A stretch of DNA of 64,000 bases from Pseudomonas paracarnis (GTDB taxonomy: Bacteria; Pseudomonadota; Gammaproteobacteria; Pseudomonadales; Pseudomonadaceae). The translations under genes were made by a program, and so were the position numbers. This document shows positions 43,331-51,783 of the stretch, one piece after another (the stretch's first letter is position 1; the number at the start of each line of letters is the position of its first letter). The stretch spans positions 186,001 through 250,000 of the forward strand of contig NZ_CAJFCN010000008.1 in NCBI RefSeq assembly GCF_904063055.1. Reading direction: 5' to 3'. The notes below the pieces were generated by a model. The model saw only the letters and a list, made by a program, of their open reading frames with translations. It made no database searches and was not told the origin of the DNA.

Positions 43331-44252
43331 AAACCAACGTCCTCATAAAAATCAGACTCGAGGCTGTAACATCAGCACGTTCGAGATACCGATTCCCGCC
43401 CACCAAGAGCAGCAGTAGTTATCGGCACAGCGTTAAATTCGCACACTCCCCTGCCGTACACCAGCGGTGAAATAATTCAACTCGACACACTCTAAAATTT
43501 AAAAACACTTTAATCTTATACTTGAAAACTTCCGAAACCCCAGAACAGATAGCACTTTAACCGCAAACATGATAACTCTTTGTTTTGCATGAACATTAAA
43601 CCTCACAAACACACTTTACATAATTTTTATTGCAAAGCGTTATTCACAATCAGACAACACCCCAATCGCCCAAAAACCTATACCCGACTGGCAACTTTTA
43701 ACCCGTCCTACACAACAACCCAATGCACAGACGAATAGCAGAGTTCGTATTGAAAGAAAAAACCTGCGGTGCTCATACAACGGCTTTAGTCTGGCCGAGG
43801 ACGGTCATTGAATGTACTGCAACAACCGATCCGGCTGACGCTCCAAAACTGAAACATGAAAAACGCACTGCAATACGGCCAGTGTGTGCCTCAACGGGAG
43901 TGTTCGACGGTTGAGCAGAGCCTTGCAGGCGCCCTATGAAGCGACGAAGCAGAACGATCACCGAGCGCTGATAGCCCGCTGCAAAGGACACGGCTGAAGG
44001 GAGAAAACGTACGGCAGGCAGGCTTGAACGCGGTGATGCGCGCGTTCAAGCCTGGACAGAGGTAACCGGGAGAGCGGCGCTACGGCACAAAGGTGCAAGC
44101 GCAATCGTTGGGTTGCAGGGGCTGGCATTCCCAGGCAATCACCGTCAGGAAAAGCTGCAAGCTCAAGGCGGTGAAAGGTACGCGTGTCGTTGGTCAGACG
44201 CTGCGATGGCATGCTCTGGGCTGATCAAGGGACTAGCCAATAGCCACCGGAC
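43331..44252. other. 922-base gap between two serralysin-family genes
   Basis: The half next to the 785-residue gene (43331-43700) is AT-rich and probably holds its promoter. The other half (43915-44252) is GC-rich. Short open frames on both strands (63-84 codons) show no ribosome site, conserved motif or domain, and I do not call them. A perfect 14-bp inverted repeat lies at 44019-44054. The GC-rich part might be a gene remnant, but nothing in it is recognisable. Confidence 0.5.
44019..44054. repeat. Perfect 14-bp inverted repeat
   Basis: CAGGCTTGAACGCG and CGCGTTCAAGCCTG enclose 8 bases. There is no following T-run, and it does not resemble the REPs. It lies downstream of the 521-residue protease gene, about 200 bases after its stop. 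Confidence 0.6.
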
Positions 44253-45818
44253 TCACCGGAATATCGACCGCACCTTATTTACAAACCCCTTGAACGATGA
44301 AAAAACTTTCTGGATAAACCTTCTCCCCGACCGGGGCGCCGGGCCGGGGCTTGGCCTCGGCTCTGGCTGTGGGTCAGGGTCAGGCTTGGGATCAGGCTTG
44401 GAGTCAGTCGGCTCCGAAATGGGACTGGGAACGGGACTCGGAACGGGTTCCGACACAGGGACAACAGTGGGCCCAGGCGTCGGTGTGACAGTCGGCGCCT
44501 CACCGTTCCAGATCACATCCGTCTGCTTGATCTGGCTTTGGCTGGCGATCATCAGATCCGCCGTGCCGTTCCCCGTTGTATCCACAGCCAACGTGGAACG
44601 GCCAGTCTTCGAGTCATGACCGAGCACGGCATCTCCCGCTTTTGTGCCGAATTTATCAACGAAATTCAACGACTTGATCCCTGCCTCCTGGAGAACGCCG
44701 GTGAGGTCGATCTTGTCGAGCCCGCTTTGGAAGTCCTGAATAACGTCTGGGTTCTGCGGTGTCGAATCGCCGATGCGGTGATACACAAACGTGTCTGCCC
44801 CTGCACCGCCGTGCAACTTATCGGCACCCTTGCCGCCCGTAAGGCGATTGTTGCCCTCGTTTCCCGTCAAGGTATCGTTGCCGGCACCGCCGATGGCATT
44901 TTCGACAATGACGCCCTTGGCAATCGATACGTTCCCGCGCAAGCCTCCCACGTCCGAAAACGCCTCAGCCTTGAGGTTGATGGTTTGGTTCTGGGTAAAC
45001 CCGGAGAAATCGAGCGTATCGTTACCGCCGCCATCCCAGACGGTAAAAATCGGCTTGTCACTCCCCTGCTTGAGGCTGTAGACCTCGCGGCCGGCATTGG
45101 AATTGAAGCCATAGATAGTGTCGGTATTGCGGGTCTTCGTATTGGCGCCATAGAGCCGCTGTGCTGCCGCAACATCGTCCATCATCGGTGCCGCCGGGCT
45201 GCGGCCGGCAAACTTGTGCCCCGGTTGATGGGTCTCGGCCCAATAGCTCATGACACTGCGTGCCTTGGTGTCCTGTGCATATTCGGCACTGCGCTCGTAG
45301 TTGAAGCCTTGGCCATTGTATTCACCTGGATGACTGAGCCCCAGGGTATGCCCCAGTTCATGGATCAACAAACCCAGAAAGTGGCTGCCCATGGTCGGGT
45401 TCTGCCCACCCGAAGTGCCTATATTGGCCTGGACTTTTGCATGCTGACCGAACGGAAAGGTTGCCCAGCCTCCCGATCCGCCAGTCCCCTTGATAGTGAT
45501 CTTGCCATCGGTGTTTGAGCCATTTTCAACAAATTCGATATTGGCGATATCCGCCCAGTATTGAAGGGCTTGCCTGGCTCGCTCTTTCTGCGCCGCATTG
45601 AACCCCCCGGAAAAGTTAAACCCCACCACAACTTTTCCATCTCTATTACTGTCCTTAAACTTCGCATTACTGCGCGTAATATGTTTCGCCGCCTGGTCCG
45701 TGGTGAAAGATTTTTTATTATTGGCCCAACGAATAACTTGCTTCTCATCAGGTGAAAAATTGGAGTTCAATGTCTCAGGGGGATGCGACTGGAAAGACTG
45801 TCTAACTGGGATATGCAT
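44253..45818 (-). CDS. Serralysin-type metalloprotease (M10B, RTX) with cationic C-terminus
   Basis: The 521-residue protein has a zincin domain (about 36-225) with HELGHTLGLSH at 153-163 and Met-turn SVMSYW at 188-193. The RTX beta-roll follows (WDGGGNDTLDFSGF, GGAGNDTLTGNEGNNRLTGGKGADKLHGGAGADTF) and then the C-terminal repeat AVDTTGNGTADLMIAS. After residue 440 comes a Pro/Glu/Asp-rich linker, then a final segment (498-521) with seven Arg/Lys, no acids and regularly spaced Phe/Val/Ile. It is most like its 785-residue neighbour. ATG 45818 has only weak ribosome-site sequence upstream. Secretion by type I is expected; the cationic end is not typical of the family. Confidence 0.93.
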   Translation of the reverse strand: MHIPVRQSFQSHPPETLNSNFSPDEKQVIRWANNKKSFTTDQAAKHITRSNAKFKDSNRDGKVVVGFNFSGGFNAAQKERARQALQYWADIANIEFVENGSNTDGKITIKGTGGSGGWATFPFGQHAKVQANIGTSGGQNPTMGSHFLGLLIHELGHTLGLSHPGEYNGQGFNYERSAEYAQDTKARSVMSYWAETHQPGHKFAGRSPAAPMMDDVAAAQRLYGANTKTRNTDTIYGFNSNAGREVYSLKQGSDKPIFTVWDGGGNDTLDFSGFTQNQTINLKAEAFSDVGGLRGNVSIAKGVIVENAIGGAGNDTLTGNEGNNRLTGGKGADKLHGGAGADTFVYHRIGDSTPQNPDVIQDFQSGLDKIDLTGVLQEAGIKSLNFVDKFGTKAGDAVLGHDSKTGRSTLAVDTTGNGTADLMIASQSQIKQTDVIWNGEAPTVTPTPGPTVVPVSEPVPSPVPSPISEPTDSKPDPKPDPDPQPEPRPSPGPAPRSGRRFIQKVFSSFKGFVNKVRSIFR

Positions 45819-46223
45819 GGCACTTTACTACTCTGAACAGTGAAATGAATCGTCCATGTACAGGAGTTATCGATGCCGACTGTTCCGTAGTCAGCCCGAT
45901 AAAGCTCCCATATTGAAAACGCCTTCACCATCGCTAATTCTTTGCAAGAAAACCCTATAAACACGACCGCAAAAAATCCGCACACAGTTTATTCAGCGCA
46001 GCACAGCCGCCCCTTATCAATCACGCTAAAACCCTGATACTACAGACGTAAAAACGCGCAAAGCGTTAATTTAATCGGGTCGACAGTTAAACTTCAAACA
46101 TTCAGCAACCCACTCAAACACATCAGAAAAAAATAAGCTCAGTGCCAGGGTTTTATCTGAGACCTGGCCTCATCAAGCACTACATGACGGGGTTGTCCTA
46201 ACCTACCGGGACTTGGGTCAGGC
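45819..46223. other. AT-rich gap upstream of the 521-residue protease
   Basis: 405 bases hold no gene that I can support. The region is AT-rich and should contain the promoter for the 521-residue protease and the 3' end of the phnN transcript. No convincing promoter pair or terminator was found. Confidence 0.45.
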
Positions 46224-46790
46224 TCATACGCAATGCCGGTGGTCCAGGCAGCACAGCAAGCGTTCAACGGTGTGCGCCAATGGGCCGGAATTATCCAACA
46301 CGAACAAACCCGCGCCGTGACCTGCGATCAATTCGGCAGTGAACCGCGCATTGCGCGCCAGGCGTTGCTCGATATCCGCCAACGACTCCCGCCCACGCGC
46401 AATCAGACGTTGGCGCAACACCGCTTGGTCCACCGTCAGCAGCAATACCAGCAAGGTCGGATAACGCTCGCGGGTCTGCGCCAGGTGGGCACGGGAGCCG
46501 TTGACCAAAACATCGTCGCCGGCGGCCAGCCAATCGTCGATGTCCTTGGAGATGCCGTAGGACAAGCCATTAGCCTGCCAGCTCAAGGCAAATGCACCCT
46601 CGGCCTCCATCGCCGCAAACTGCTCGGGGCTCACGCCTTGCGCCGCTTCGCCCACCGCCTCCGCTGACCGTGTGATTACCCGCCGCACCAGGCGACACCC
46701 ACGCTCGACCAGGCGTGGGCGCGCGGCGTCCAGCAGGCTGTCCTTGCCCGACCCCGATGGCCCGATGAGATAGATCAACCTGCCCGCCAT
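46224..46790 (-). CDS. phnN: Ribose 1,5-bisphosphate phosphokinase
   Basis: The 188-residue protein starts MAGRLIYLIGPSGSGKDSLL with the P-loop GPSGSGKDS at residues 10-18 and has the guanylate-kinase-like fold. PhnN phosphorylates ribose 1,5-bisphosphate to PRPP in the carbon-phosphorus lyase pathway. Supporting segments are RRVITRSAE, FALSWQANGLSYGISKDID and VLVNGSRAHL. Elsewhere it sits at the end of phn operons, but here no other phn gene is adjacent. ATG 46790 has GAGGG upstream; a TTG just before it is less likely. Confidence 0.92.
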   Translation of the reverse strand: MAGRLIYLIGPSGSGKDSLLDAARPRLVERGCRLVRRVITRSAEAVGEAAQGVSPEQFAAMEAEGAFALSWQANGLSYGISKDIDDWLAAGDDVLVNGSRAHLAQTRERYPTLLVLLLTVDQAVLRQRLIARGRESLADIEQRLARNARFTAELIAGHGAGLFVLDNSGPLAHTVERLLCCLDHRHCV

Positions 46791-47177
46791 CAAAACACCC
46801 TCTTCGCTTGTCTCCAGACCTGTACCGGCGCCCCGGTGTCAGCATTCGGCGCGTCAAGCCATCGTCAGGGCTGGAAAGTATTTCCAGCCAACCTGCCCTT
46901 GCAGGCCGGCGGCGGCCACATTACCCGAGTGTGACCCACCGCGCACCACGCTCGGCACGTGCACCAGGCTTTCCGGGCTTATTGGAGTGAGTATGTAAAT
47001 TTGTAACAACGATACAACATGAAACAAATGCTCAATGGTCGCCCCTACTCACAATCTATAGAAAGCTCAGCACGTTCCTACATGGGAATGTTTTTCATCC
47101 TACAGCTGACAGTTTAAACAAGAATCTAGAACATAGCGTTCGACGTAATTGTAGTAGGCGCGTGCCGTTCAGGGAGT
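46791..47177. other. Divergent intergenic region, no gene
   Basis: 387 bases separate phnN from the plus-strand DHA2 carrier. The phnN side is GC-rich and the carrier side (46990-47150) AT-rich. No gene, repeat or clear promoter could be supported. Confidence 0.45.
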
Positions 47178-48635
47178 GTGCATGTGCCGAATGAATTGAT
47201 GGCCCTGTGTCAGGCATTGCCCCATGCAGCCATTCTCGGCTTCGGCATGGCCTTGGCCCAATCTTCGGTAGACCTGGACATCGTGGCGGAGGTCATGCCG
47301 CCGCCCATGCTGGCAGGATTGCTTATTTCCATGGGTAGCCTGGGGGATCGCAAAGGCCATCGCAAACTCCTGCTGATCGGCTCACTGGGGTTTACCCTGG
47401 TGTCGGTGATGACCGCTTATTCCAGCACCGCCACGCAGCTGGTCGTGGGACGCGCATGCATGGGGGTTTTCGGGGCGATGTTGATGCCGTCAACGCTGGC
47501 GCTGATTCGCTCAGTGTTCGAGGACCGGGAAGAGCGTCGCCTGGCCGTGGCGATCTGGGCAACCACCTTGACCGTCGGTTCTGCGCTTGGGCCGTTGGTC
47601 GGCGGCATATTGCTGGAGTTCTTCAGTTGGGGGTCGATTTTTCTCCTGGCCGTACCGGTGCTGGTGCCTCTGTTGATCCTCGGCCTCTGGCTGCTGCCTG
47701 AGTCCGAGCCGGACGCGTCGGGGCCGATGGATGTCATCAGCATTGCGCTCTCGATGGTCGCCCTCAGTGCGCTGGTGTACAGCATCAAGCATGTCGCCAG
47801 TGAAGGGCCGGACGCCTGGGCACTGGCGGTATTGGCCGTTGCAATCGTGAGCGGCTGGCAATTCGTACGCCGTCAGTTGCGCCTCCCTACCCCCTTGATG
47901 GACCTGAGCCTGTTTCGCAACAAGACGTTCAGCGGCTCGGTGACCATTAACCTGATGAGCCTGGCCTTCATGATCGGCTTCGTGTTCTTTGCCACTCAGT
48001 TGCTGCAAATCGTCCTGGGCATGTCGCCCTTGAACGCCAGCCTGGCGTTGATACCGGGCCAGCTCATGGCGATTGTGGTGGGGATCCTGATCGTCCCGGT
48101 CGCCCAGCGCGTCTCGGTCAATGTCCTGATTCCCATCCTGCTGGCCTTCACTGCCGGCGCGTTTTTGCTGGTGGCCAGCCTCGGTAGCAGTTTGACGGTG
48201 ATCGTGGTTGCGTTTGCCTTGCTGAACATTGGCGTCGGCGCCATTGCTACCGTCTCTAACGACGTGATCCTGTCGGCCGCCCCAGCCAACAAAGCCGGCG
48301 CCGCGTCAGCCATCAGCGAGACGGCCTATGAAGTCGGCGTAGTACTCGGCACCACCGTGCTCGGTGGCCTGGTGACGGCGTACTACCGTGGCACGCTGCA
48401 CCTACCGGACTTCTTGAGCCCTATGCAAATGCAACTGGCAAGCGAAACCTTGGCAGGCGCGCACGCAATCTCGGCCACCCTGGCGCACGACCAGGCCAGT
48501 GAAGTCATGGGCAACGCTATACAGGCATTTGTAGGAGGGACTCAACTGATGGCCTGGGCCACCTTCAGCTTGGCGGTGCTGGCCATTGTCATCGCCAGGC
48601 GCACATTGAAAGGCCAGGAGACTGCGCCGGTGTGA
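47178..48635 (+). CDS. DHA2-type MFS drug transporter, possibly with an N-terminal internal deletion
   Basis: The 485-residue protein belongs to the DHA2 (14-TMS, QacA/EmrB/SmvA-like) group: motif A MGSLGDRKGHRK (52-63), VGRACMGVFGAMLMPSTLALIRSVF and WATTLTVGSALGPLVGGILLEFFSW (motif C). TM1 (AAILGFGMALAQSSVDLDIV) runs almost directly into TM2 (MLAGLLISMGSLGDR). In related carriers about 30 more residues, ending in a LQWVVDAY-like segment, lie between. The start is uncertain: GTG 47178, GTG 47184 or ATG 47199; AGGGAG at 47171-47176 fits GTG 47184 best. It may be non-functional. Confidence 0.78.
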   Translation: MHVPNELMALCQALPHAAILGFGMALAQSSVDLDIVAEVMPPPMLAGLLISMGSLGDRKGHRKLLLIGSLGFTLVSVMTAYSSTATQLVVGRACMGVFGAMLMPSTLALIRSVFEDREERRLAVAIWATTLTVGSALGPLVGGILLEFFSWGSIFLLAVPVLVPLLILGLWLLPESEPDASGPMDVISIALSMVALSALVYSIKHVASEGPDAWALAVLAVAIVSGWQFVRRQLRLPTPLMDLSLFRNKTFSGSVTINLMSLAFMIGFVFFATQLLQIVLGMSPLNASLALIPGQLMAIVVGILIVPVAQRVSVNVLIPILLAFTAGAFLLVASLGSSLTVIVVAFALLNIGVGAIATVSNDVILSAAPANKAGAASAISETAYEVGVVLGTTVLGGLVTAYYRGTLHLPDFLSPMQMQLASETLAGAHAISATLAHDQASEVMGNAIQAFVGGTQLMAWATFSLAVLAIVIARRTLKGQETAPV

Positions 48636-48733
48636 AGTGGGTGCGGGCGGACGAACCAAGTACATCTTGAGTGCGGGGGTAACCCGACAGGACGCCGGGT
48701 TAGATCCAACATCCCGATCGACTGTCAGGCCGC

Positions 48734-48757
48734 CTTCGCGAGCAAGCCCGCTCCCAC
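48734..48757 (-). repeat. Single REP in a dense cluster (1)
   Basis: One REP of the GAGCAAGCCCGCTCCCACA variant. It is the first of five in a 546-base gap (48636-49181) that has no gene. Confidence 0.82.
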
Positions 48758-48805
48758 ACTTGGATTGCGGGGCGTCAGGTAGATAGGTATCGGCTGGCAG
48801 GCCGT

Positions 48806-48830
48806 CATCGCAGGCAAGCCAGCTCCCACA
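48806..48830 (-). repeat. Single REP in a dense cluster (2)
   Basis: CAGGCAAGCCAGCTCCCACA variant in the same orientation as the previous element, 49 bases away, so the pair is direct rather than inverted. Confidence 0.85.
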
Positions 48831-48881
48831 ATTGGTCAGGTGTCGGCTGTCAGGCAAGCTGCCGCCCAACTATAGGGCGAT

Positions 48882-48900
48882 GCGAGGGAGCTTGCTCCCG
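48882..48900. repeat. Short GGGAGCTTGCTCCC palindrome (REP-like, 3)
   Basis: A short palindromic core (GCGAGGGAGCTTGCTCCCG) of yet another REP-like variant without the leading GTGGGAG. Confidence 0.6.
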
Positions 48901-48949
48901 TGACGGCTTGACAGCCGACGCTGGGCCAACTGAAGCGCTGCGATCCAAA

Positions 48950-48973
48950 TGTGGGAGCTGGCTTGCCTGCGAA
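48950..48973 (+). repeat. Single REP in a dense cluster (4)
   Basis: Starts TGTGGGAGCTGGCTTGCCTG and runs into GCGAAG. It could pair with the element at 48806-48830 to give a large REPIN-like hairpin. Confidence 0.85.
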
Positions 48974-49099
48974 GGCGGCTTGGCAGCCGACCAATATGTT
49001 GGATCCAGACCGAGTACATATCCGTTATTGAGGTAACAGCCACTTAGGGTTCCGCCCAACGGCGGCTACAATCTACAAAGTTGTGTAGATACCTATAGT

Positions 49100-49124
49100 C
49101 ATCGCAGGCAAGCCAGCTCCCACA
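49100..49124 (-). repeat. Single REP in a dense cluster (5)
   Basis: CAGGCAAGCCAGCTCCCACA variant, facing the element at 48950-48973 at 126 bases distance, longer than the usual REPIN spacing in this window. It precedes the lipoprotein terminator. Confidence 0.85.
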
Positions 49125-49152
49125 GTGGAGAGCATTTCAAATCGGAAATAAA

Positions 49153-49180
49153 AAAGGCGACCTGAACACGGTCGCCTTTT
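49153..49180 (-). terminator. Intrinsic terminator at the end of the ccm operon
   Basis: AAAGGCGACC (49153-49162) and GGTCGCCTTT (49170-49179) form a 10-bp stem with a 7-base loop; on the minus strand a U-run follows. It begins immediately after the lipoprotein stop. Confidence 0.9.
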
Positions 49181-49181
49181 G

Positions 49182-49577
49182 TCATTGCGCGTACTGCTTG
49201 CTCAGCCCCGGCGGCACGCCCTGCACGTTGGTTTCTTCCCATGACCCGTTGGGGCTGATGGACCGGCTCCAGCCGTTGCTCCAGCGGTAGTAGGTGCGCT
49301 GGCGGTAGAAGGTGTCAGGCTGGTCATCCAGCACGTACACCTGCATCTTGCCGTCCCAGTGGCTGGCGGCGCCCGGCGGTGGGGCGAAGGTCGGCGATTT
49401 GCTTGGCAGAGGCTTGGGCGGCGGCGTCACCGGGCCAGATGGTTTGGTGCTCGGCTGGGTCGAGGGGCCAGACGGTGGAATAGTCGGGCCGGTCGGCGCC
49501 GCAGGTGGGCGGTGGACCGCACAGGCGCTCAGGCCCAGTACCAGGCTGAGCAGGGTGATGCGTGCAAATGCGGTCAT
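49182..49577 (-). CDS. Proline-rich lipoprotein of unknown function
   Basis: The 131-residue protein has a lipoprotein signal (LVLGLSAC, lipidation at Cys19), a Pro/Ser/Thr-rich linker (about 22-68) and a C-terminal domain with several Trp/Tyr (WDGKMQVYVLDDQPDTFYRQRTYYRWSNGWSRS). No family was recognised. It ends the ccm operon, 16 bases after ccmI. A role in cytochrome c maturation is possible from position only. Confidence 0.8.
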   Translation of the reverse strand: MTAFARITLLSLVLGLSACAVHRPPAAPTGPTIPPSGPSTQPSTKPSGPVTPPPKPLPSKSPTFAPPPGAASHWDGKMQVYVLDDQPDTFYRQRTYYRWSNGWSRSISPNGSWEETNVQGVPPGLSKQYAQ

Positions 49578-49593
49578 GGGTGTGTCCTCAGAA

Positions 49594-50784
49594 TTACTGG
49601 TCCGGAGTGTCGATGGTCAATTGCTGCAGCGCAGTGGTGCTGCTGGCCAACGGTTGGCTGCGGCCGATCCATTCGCCAGCGGTCGGTTGGCCGGCCCGGG
49701 ATATGCGCGCAACCAGTTGGACTTCGGGGAAGTTGGACAGTTTCAACTGCGGCATCATCGCGTCGGCATCGCCCAGTTCGACGGTGACCGGCAATGCGTC
49801 GACGGTTACACGCTTGGCCGCCAAGGGCGCCGGGGGGCCGTTTACGGCGCGGGCGAAGATGAACACGCTGTCGCCTGGCAGGGCCTTGGCTTTCACCTCG
49901 GCAGATACGTCCACCCGCACGGTCAGCAGCGCCTTGGGCGCCTGAGCCAGGCTGCCACCGCTCTCCTTGAGCTTCTCTGCCGCGCGGTCAATTCCGCCTT
50001 GCAAGGCGACACGGGAATTGTCCTCTGGCGGCAGTTGCGCGAGCAGGCGGTTCCAGTAGTCGATGGCTTCCTGATAACGCTGGCCCTCAAAGGCAGCGAT
50101 ACCCAACAGGCCAAGGCTGGTGACTTCCTTGGGGTCGAGCTTCAAGGCTTCGTCGGTCAGCGCCTGAACCTGAGGCGACCATTGTTTGTTGTCGGCAAAG
50201 TACTGCGCCTGGGCCCATTGGCCGAGCAGTTCCGGTTGGCGCCCGGCCAACGCAACCGTACGTTCAAAGACTTTGGCGGCATCGGCGGCACGGTCCTGGG
50301 CCATATAGGCGCGCCCAAGGAAGTACAAACCTTCTGCCGAATCCGGTTGCGCGGCGGCGGCGCGTTCCAGGCGGCGGGTCATGTCGGCCATGGACACCGG
50401 CGGTTGGGAAAACTCACGGGTCAGTTCAACCTTGTCGCTCGCCCCATAATGCAGGTACAGCGCCACGCCCAGCACAGGCACCAGAAACGCCGCCAAAAAC
50501 GGCAGCGGTTTGCCTAACCGCGATTCGCGGGGTTTTTCCACACCTTCGGTGTCGGCCAGCAACTCGCGGGCCGCTTCGGCGCGGCCGGTGTCGAGTTGCG
50601 CGGTATTCAACACACCTTCGTCCTGCTGCGCTTGCAGCTCGGCGACGCGTTCCTGGTACAGCGCCACGTTCAACGCGGTGCGATCCTCTTCACGCTGGGC
50701 ACGACGGCCACGCAACACAGGGATCAACAGGAAACTCAGGGCAATCAGTAGCAGCAAACCGGCTGCGAGCCAGAAATCAATCAT
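49594..50784 (-). CDS. ccmI: Cytochrome c maturation protein CcmI
   Basis: The 396-residue protein has two N-terminal membrane helices (MIDFWLAAGLLLLIALSFLLIPVL and LPFLAAFLVPVLGVALYLHYG) around a cytoplasmic loop, then TPR repeats (about 130-260: AEGLYFLGRAYMAQDRAADAAKVFERTVAL) and a C-terminal beta domain. CcmI is the apocytochrome chaperone that presents the CXXCH peptide to CcmF/H. The start at 50784 overlaps the ccmH end by 8 bases. Confidence 0.93.
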   Translation of the reverse strand: MIDFWLAAGLLLLIALSFLLIPVLRGRRAQREEDRTALNVALYQERVAELQAQQDEGVLNTAQLDTGRAEAARELLADTEGVEKPRESRLGKPLPFLAAFLVPVLGVALYLHYGASDKVELTREFSQPPVSMADMTRRLERAAAAQPDSAEGLYFLGRAYMAQDRAADAAKVFERTVALAGRQPELLGQWAQAQYFADNKQWSPQVQALTDEALKLDPKEVTSLGLLGIAAFEGQRYQEAIDYWNRLLAQLPPEDNSRVALQGGIDRAAEKLKESGGSLAQAPKALLTVRVDVSAEVKAKALPGDSVFIFARAVNGPPAPLAAKRVTVDALPVTVELGDADAMMPQLKLSNFPEVQLVARISRAGQPTAGEWIGRSQPLASSTTALQQLTIDTPDQ

Positions 50785-51250
50785 CAGTCTTGGTGTCCAG
50801 CAATTGGTCGAGGCGTTTACGCTCTTCAGGGGACAGCGCATCGGCGCCATCAATCGGTGCGACACGGCGCCGACGCACGATCACAGCCATCACCACCACG
50901 CCGGCCAGCAGCAGCCCGGCCGGGCCAAACCACAGCAGCGCGGTCTTGCCGGTGAGTGCCGGTTTGTAGCGTACGAAATCACCGTAGCGGTCGACCATGA
51001 AGTCGATGATCTGCTGGTCGTCCTTGCCCTCCCCCAGCATGCGGAAAATCTCTCTGCGCAGGTCGGTGGCGATCGGGGCGTTGGAGTCGGCGATGTCCTG
51101 GTTCTGGCATTTGGGGCAGCGCAGTTCCTGGGTCAGGTCGCGGAAACGCTCGCGCTCGGCGTCGTTGGCAAATTCGTAGGTGTCGATGGCGGCGTGGGCC
51201 ACGCCGGCCAGGCCCAGGGTTAAAACGGCAGCGGTCAACCAACGCTTCAT
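50777..51250 (-). CDS. ccmH: Cytochrome c maturation protein CcmH
   Basis: The 157-residue protein has a signal peptide (MKRWLTAAVLTLGLAGVAHA), the redox motif in LRCPKCQNQDIADSNAPIA, and a C-terminal membrane helix (LLWFGPAGLLLAGVVVMAVIV). It is a periplasm-facing thiol reductant or chaperone for apocytochrome c. It overlaps ccmG by 4 bases. Confidence 0.95.
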   Translation of the reverse strand: MKRWLTAAVLTLGLAGVAHAAIDTYEFANDAERERFRDLTQELRCPKCQNQDIADSNAPIATDLRREIFRMLGEGKDDQQIIDFMVDRYGDFVRYKPALTGKTALLWFGPAGLLLAGVVVMAVIVRRRRVAPIDGADALSPEERKRLDQLLDTKTDD

Positions 51251-51783
51251 GGCTTGGCCTCATCGACCAGGGCCTGGTACTTGGCGGCCAGTTGCTCGCG
51301 CCACACCGTTTCGTCGATCACGCCGACGAACTTGTCACGAATCACACCCTTGGCATCGATGAAGAAGGTTTCCGGCGCGCCGTACACGCCCAGGTTCAAC
51401 CCCAGGTTGCCGTCTTCGTCGCGGATATCCAGCTGGTACGGGTTATGAAATTCCGCCAACCACTTCACGGCCGCCGCATTGTCGTCCTTGTAGTTGATGC
51501 CGTAGATCACCACGCCCTTCTCGGCCAGCTTGTTCAGCACCGGGTGTTCGACGCGGCAAGAGATGCACCAGGTGGCCCACACGTTGACCAGCGCCGGCTT
51601 GCCCTGCAAATCTGCCTGGGTCAGGGTCTTGTCACCCTGCACCGTTGGCAGGTTGAAGGCGGGGAACGGCTTGCCGATCATCGCCGAAGGCAGCTCGGCC
51701 GGGTCCAGGTACAACCCGCGATACAGGAACACCGCCACCAGCAGGAACATCGCCAGCGGCACAACCATCAACCAACGCTTCAT
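51247..51783 (-). CDS. ccmG: Thiol:disulfide interchange protein CcmG (DsbE)
   Basis: The 178-residue protein is a membrane-anchored thioredoxin: anchor MVVPLAMFLLVAVFLYRGLYL, active site WATWCISCRVEHP (the usual family motif is WCPTC or WCxxC), and the conserved GVYGAPETFFID. It reduces apocytochrome cysteines. It overlaps ccmF and ccmH by 4 bases each. Confidence 0.96.
   Translation of the reverse strand: MKRWLMVVPLAMFLLVAVFLYRGLYLDPAELPSAMIGKPFPAFNLPTVQGDKTLTQADLQGKPALVNVWATWCISCRVEHPVLNKLAEKGVVIYGINYKDDNAAAVKWLAEFHNPYQLDIRDEDGNLGLNLGVYGAPETFFIDAKGVIRDKFVGVIDETVWREQLAAKYQALVDEAKP

Noticed and set aside
43723..44212. Short open frames (63, 72 and 84 codons) between two protease genes
   Set aside because: No ribosome site, no motif, and they lie on both strands in overlapping positions.
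48734..49124. REP cluster as a possible CRISPR array
   Set aside because: The elements are of different variants and orientations, unevenly spaced, and match REPs found throughout the window. No cas genes.
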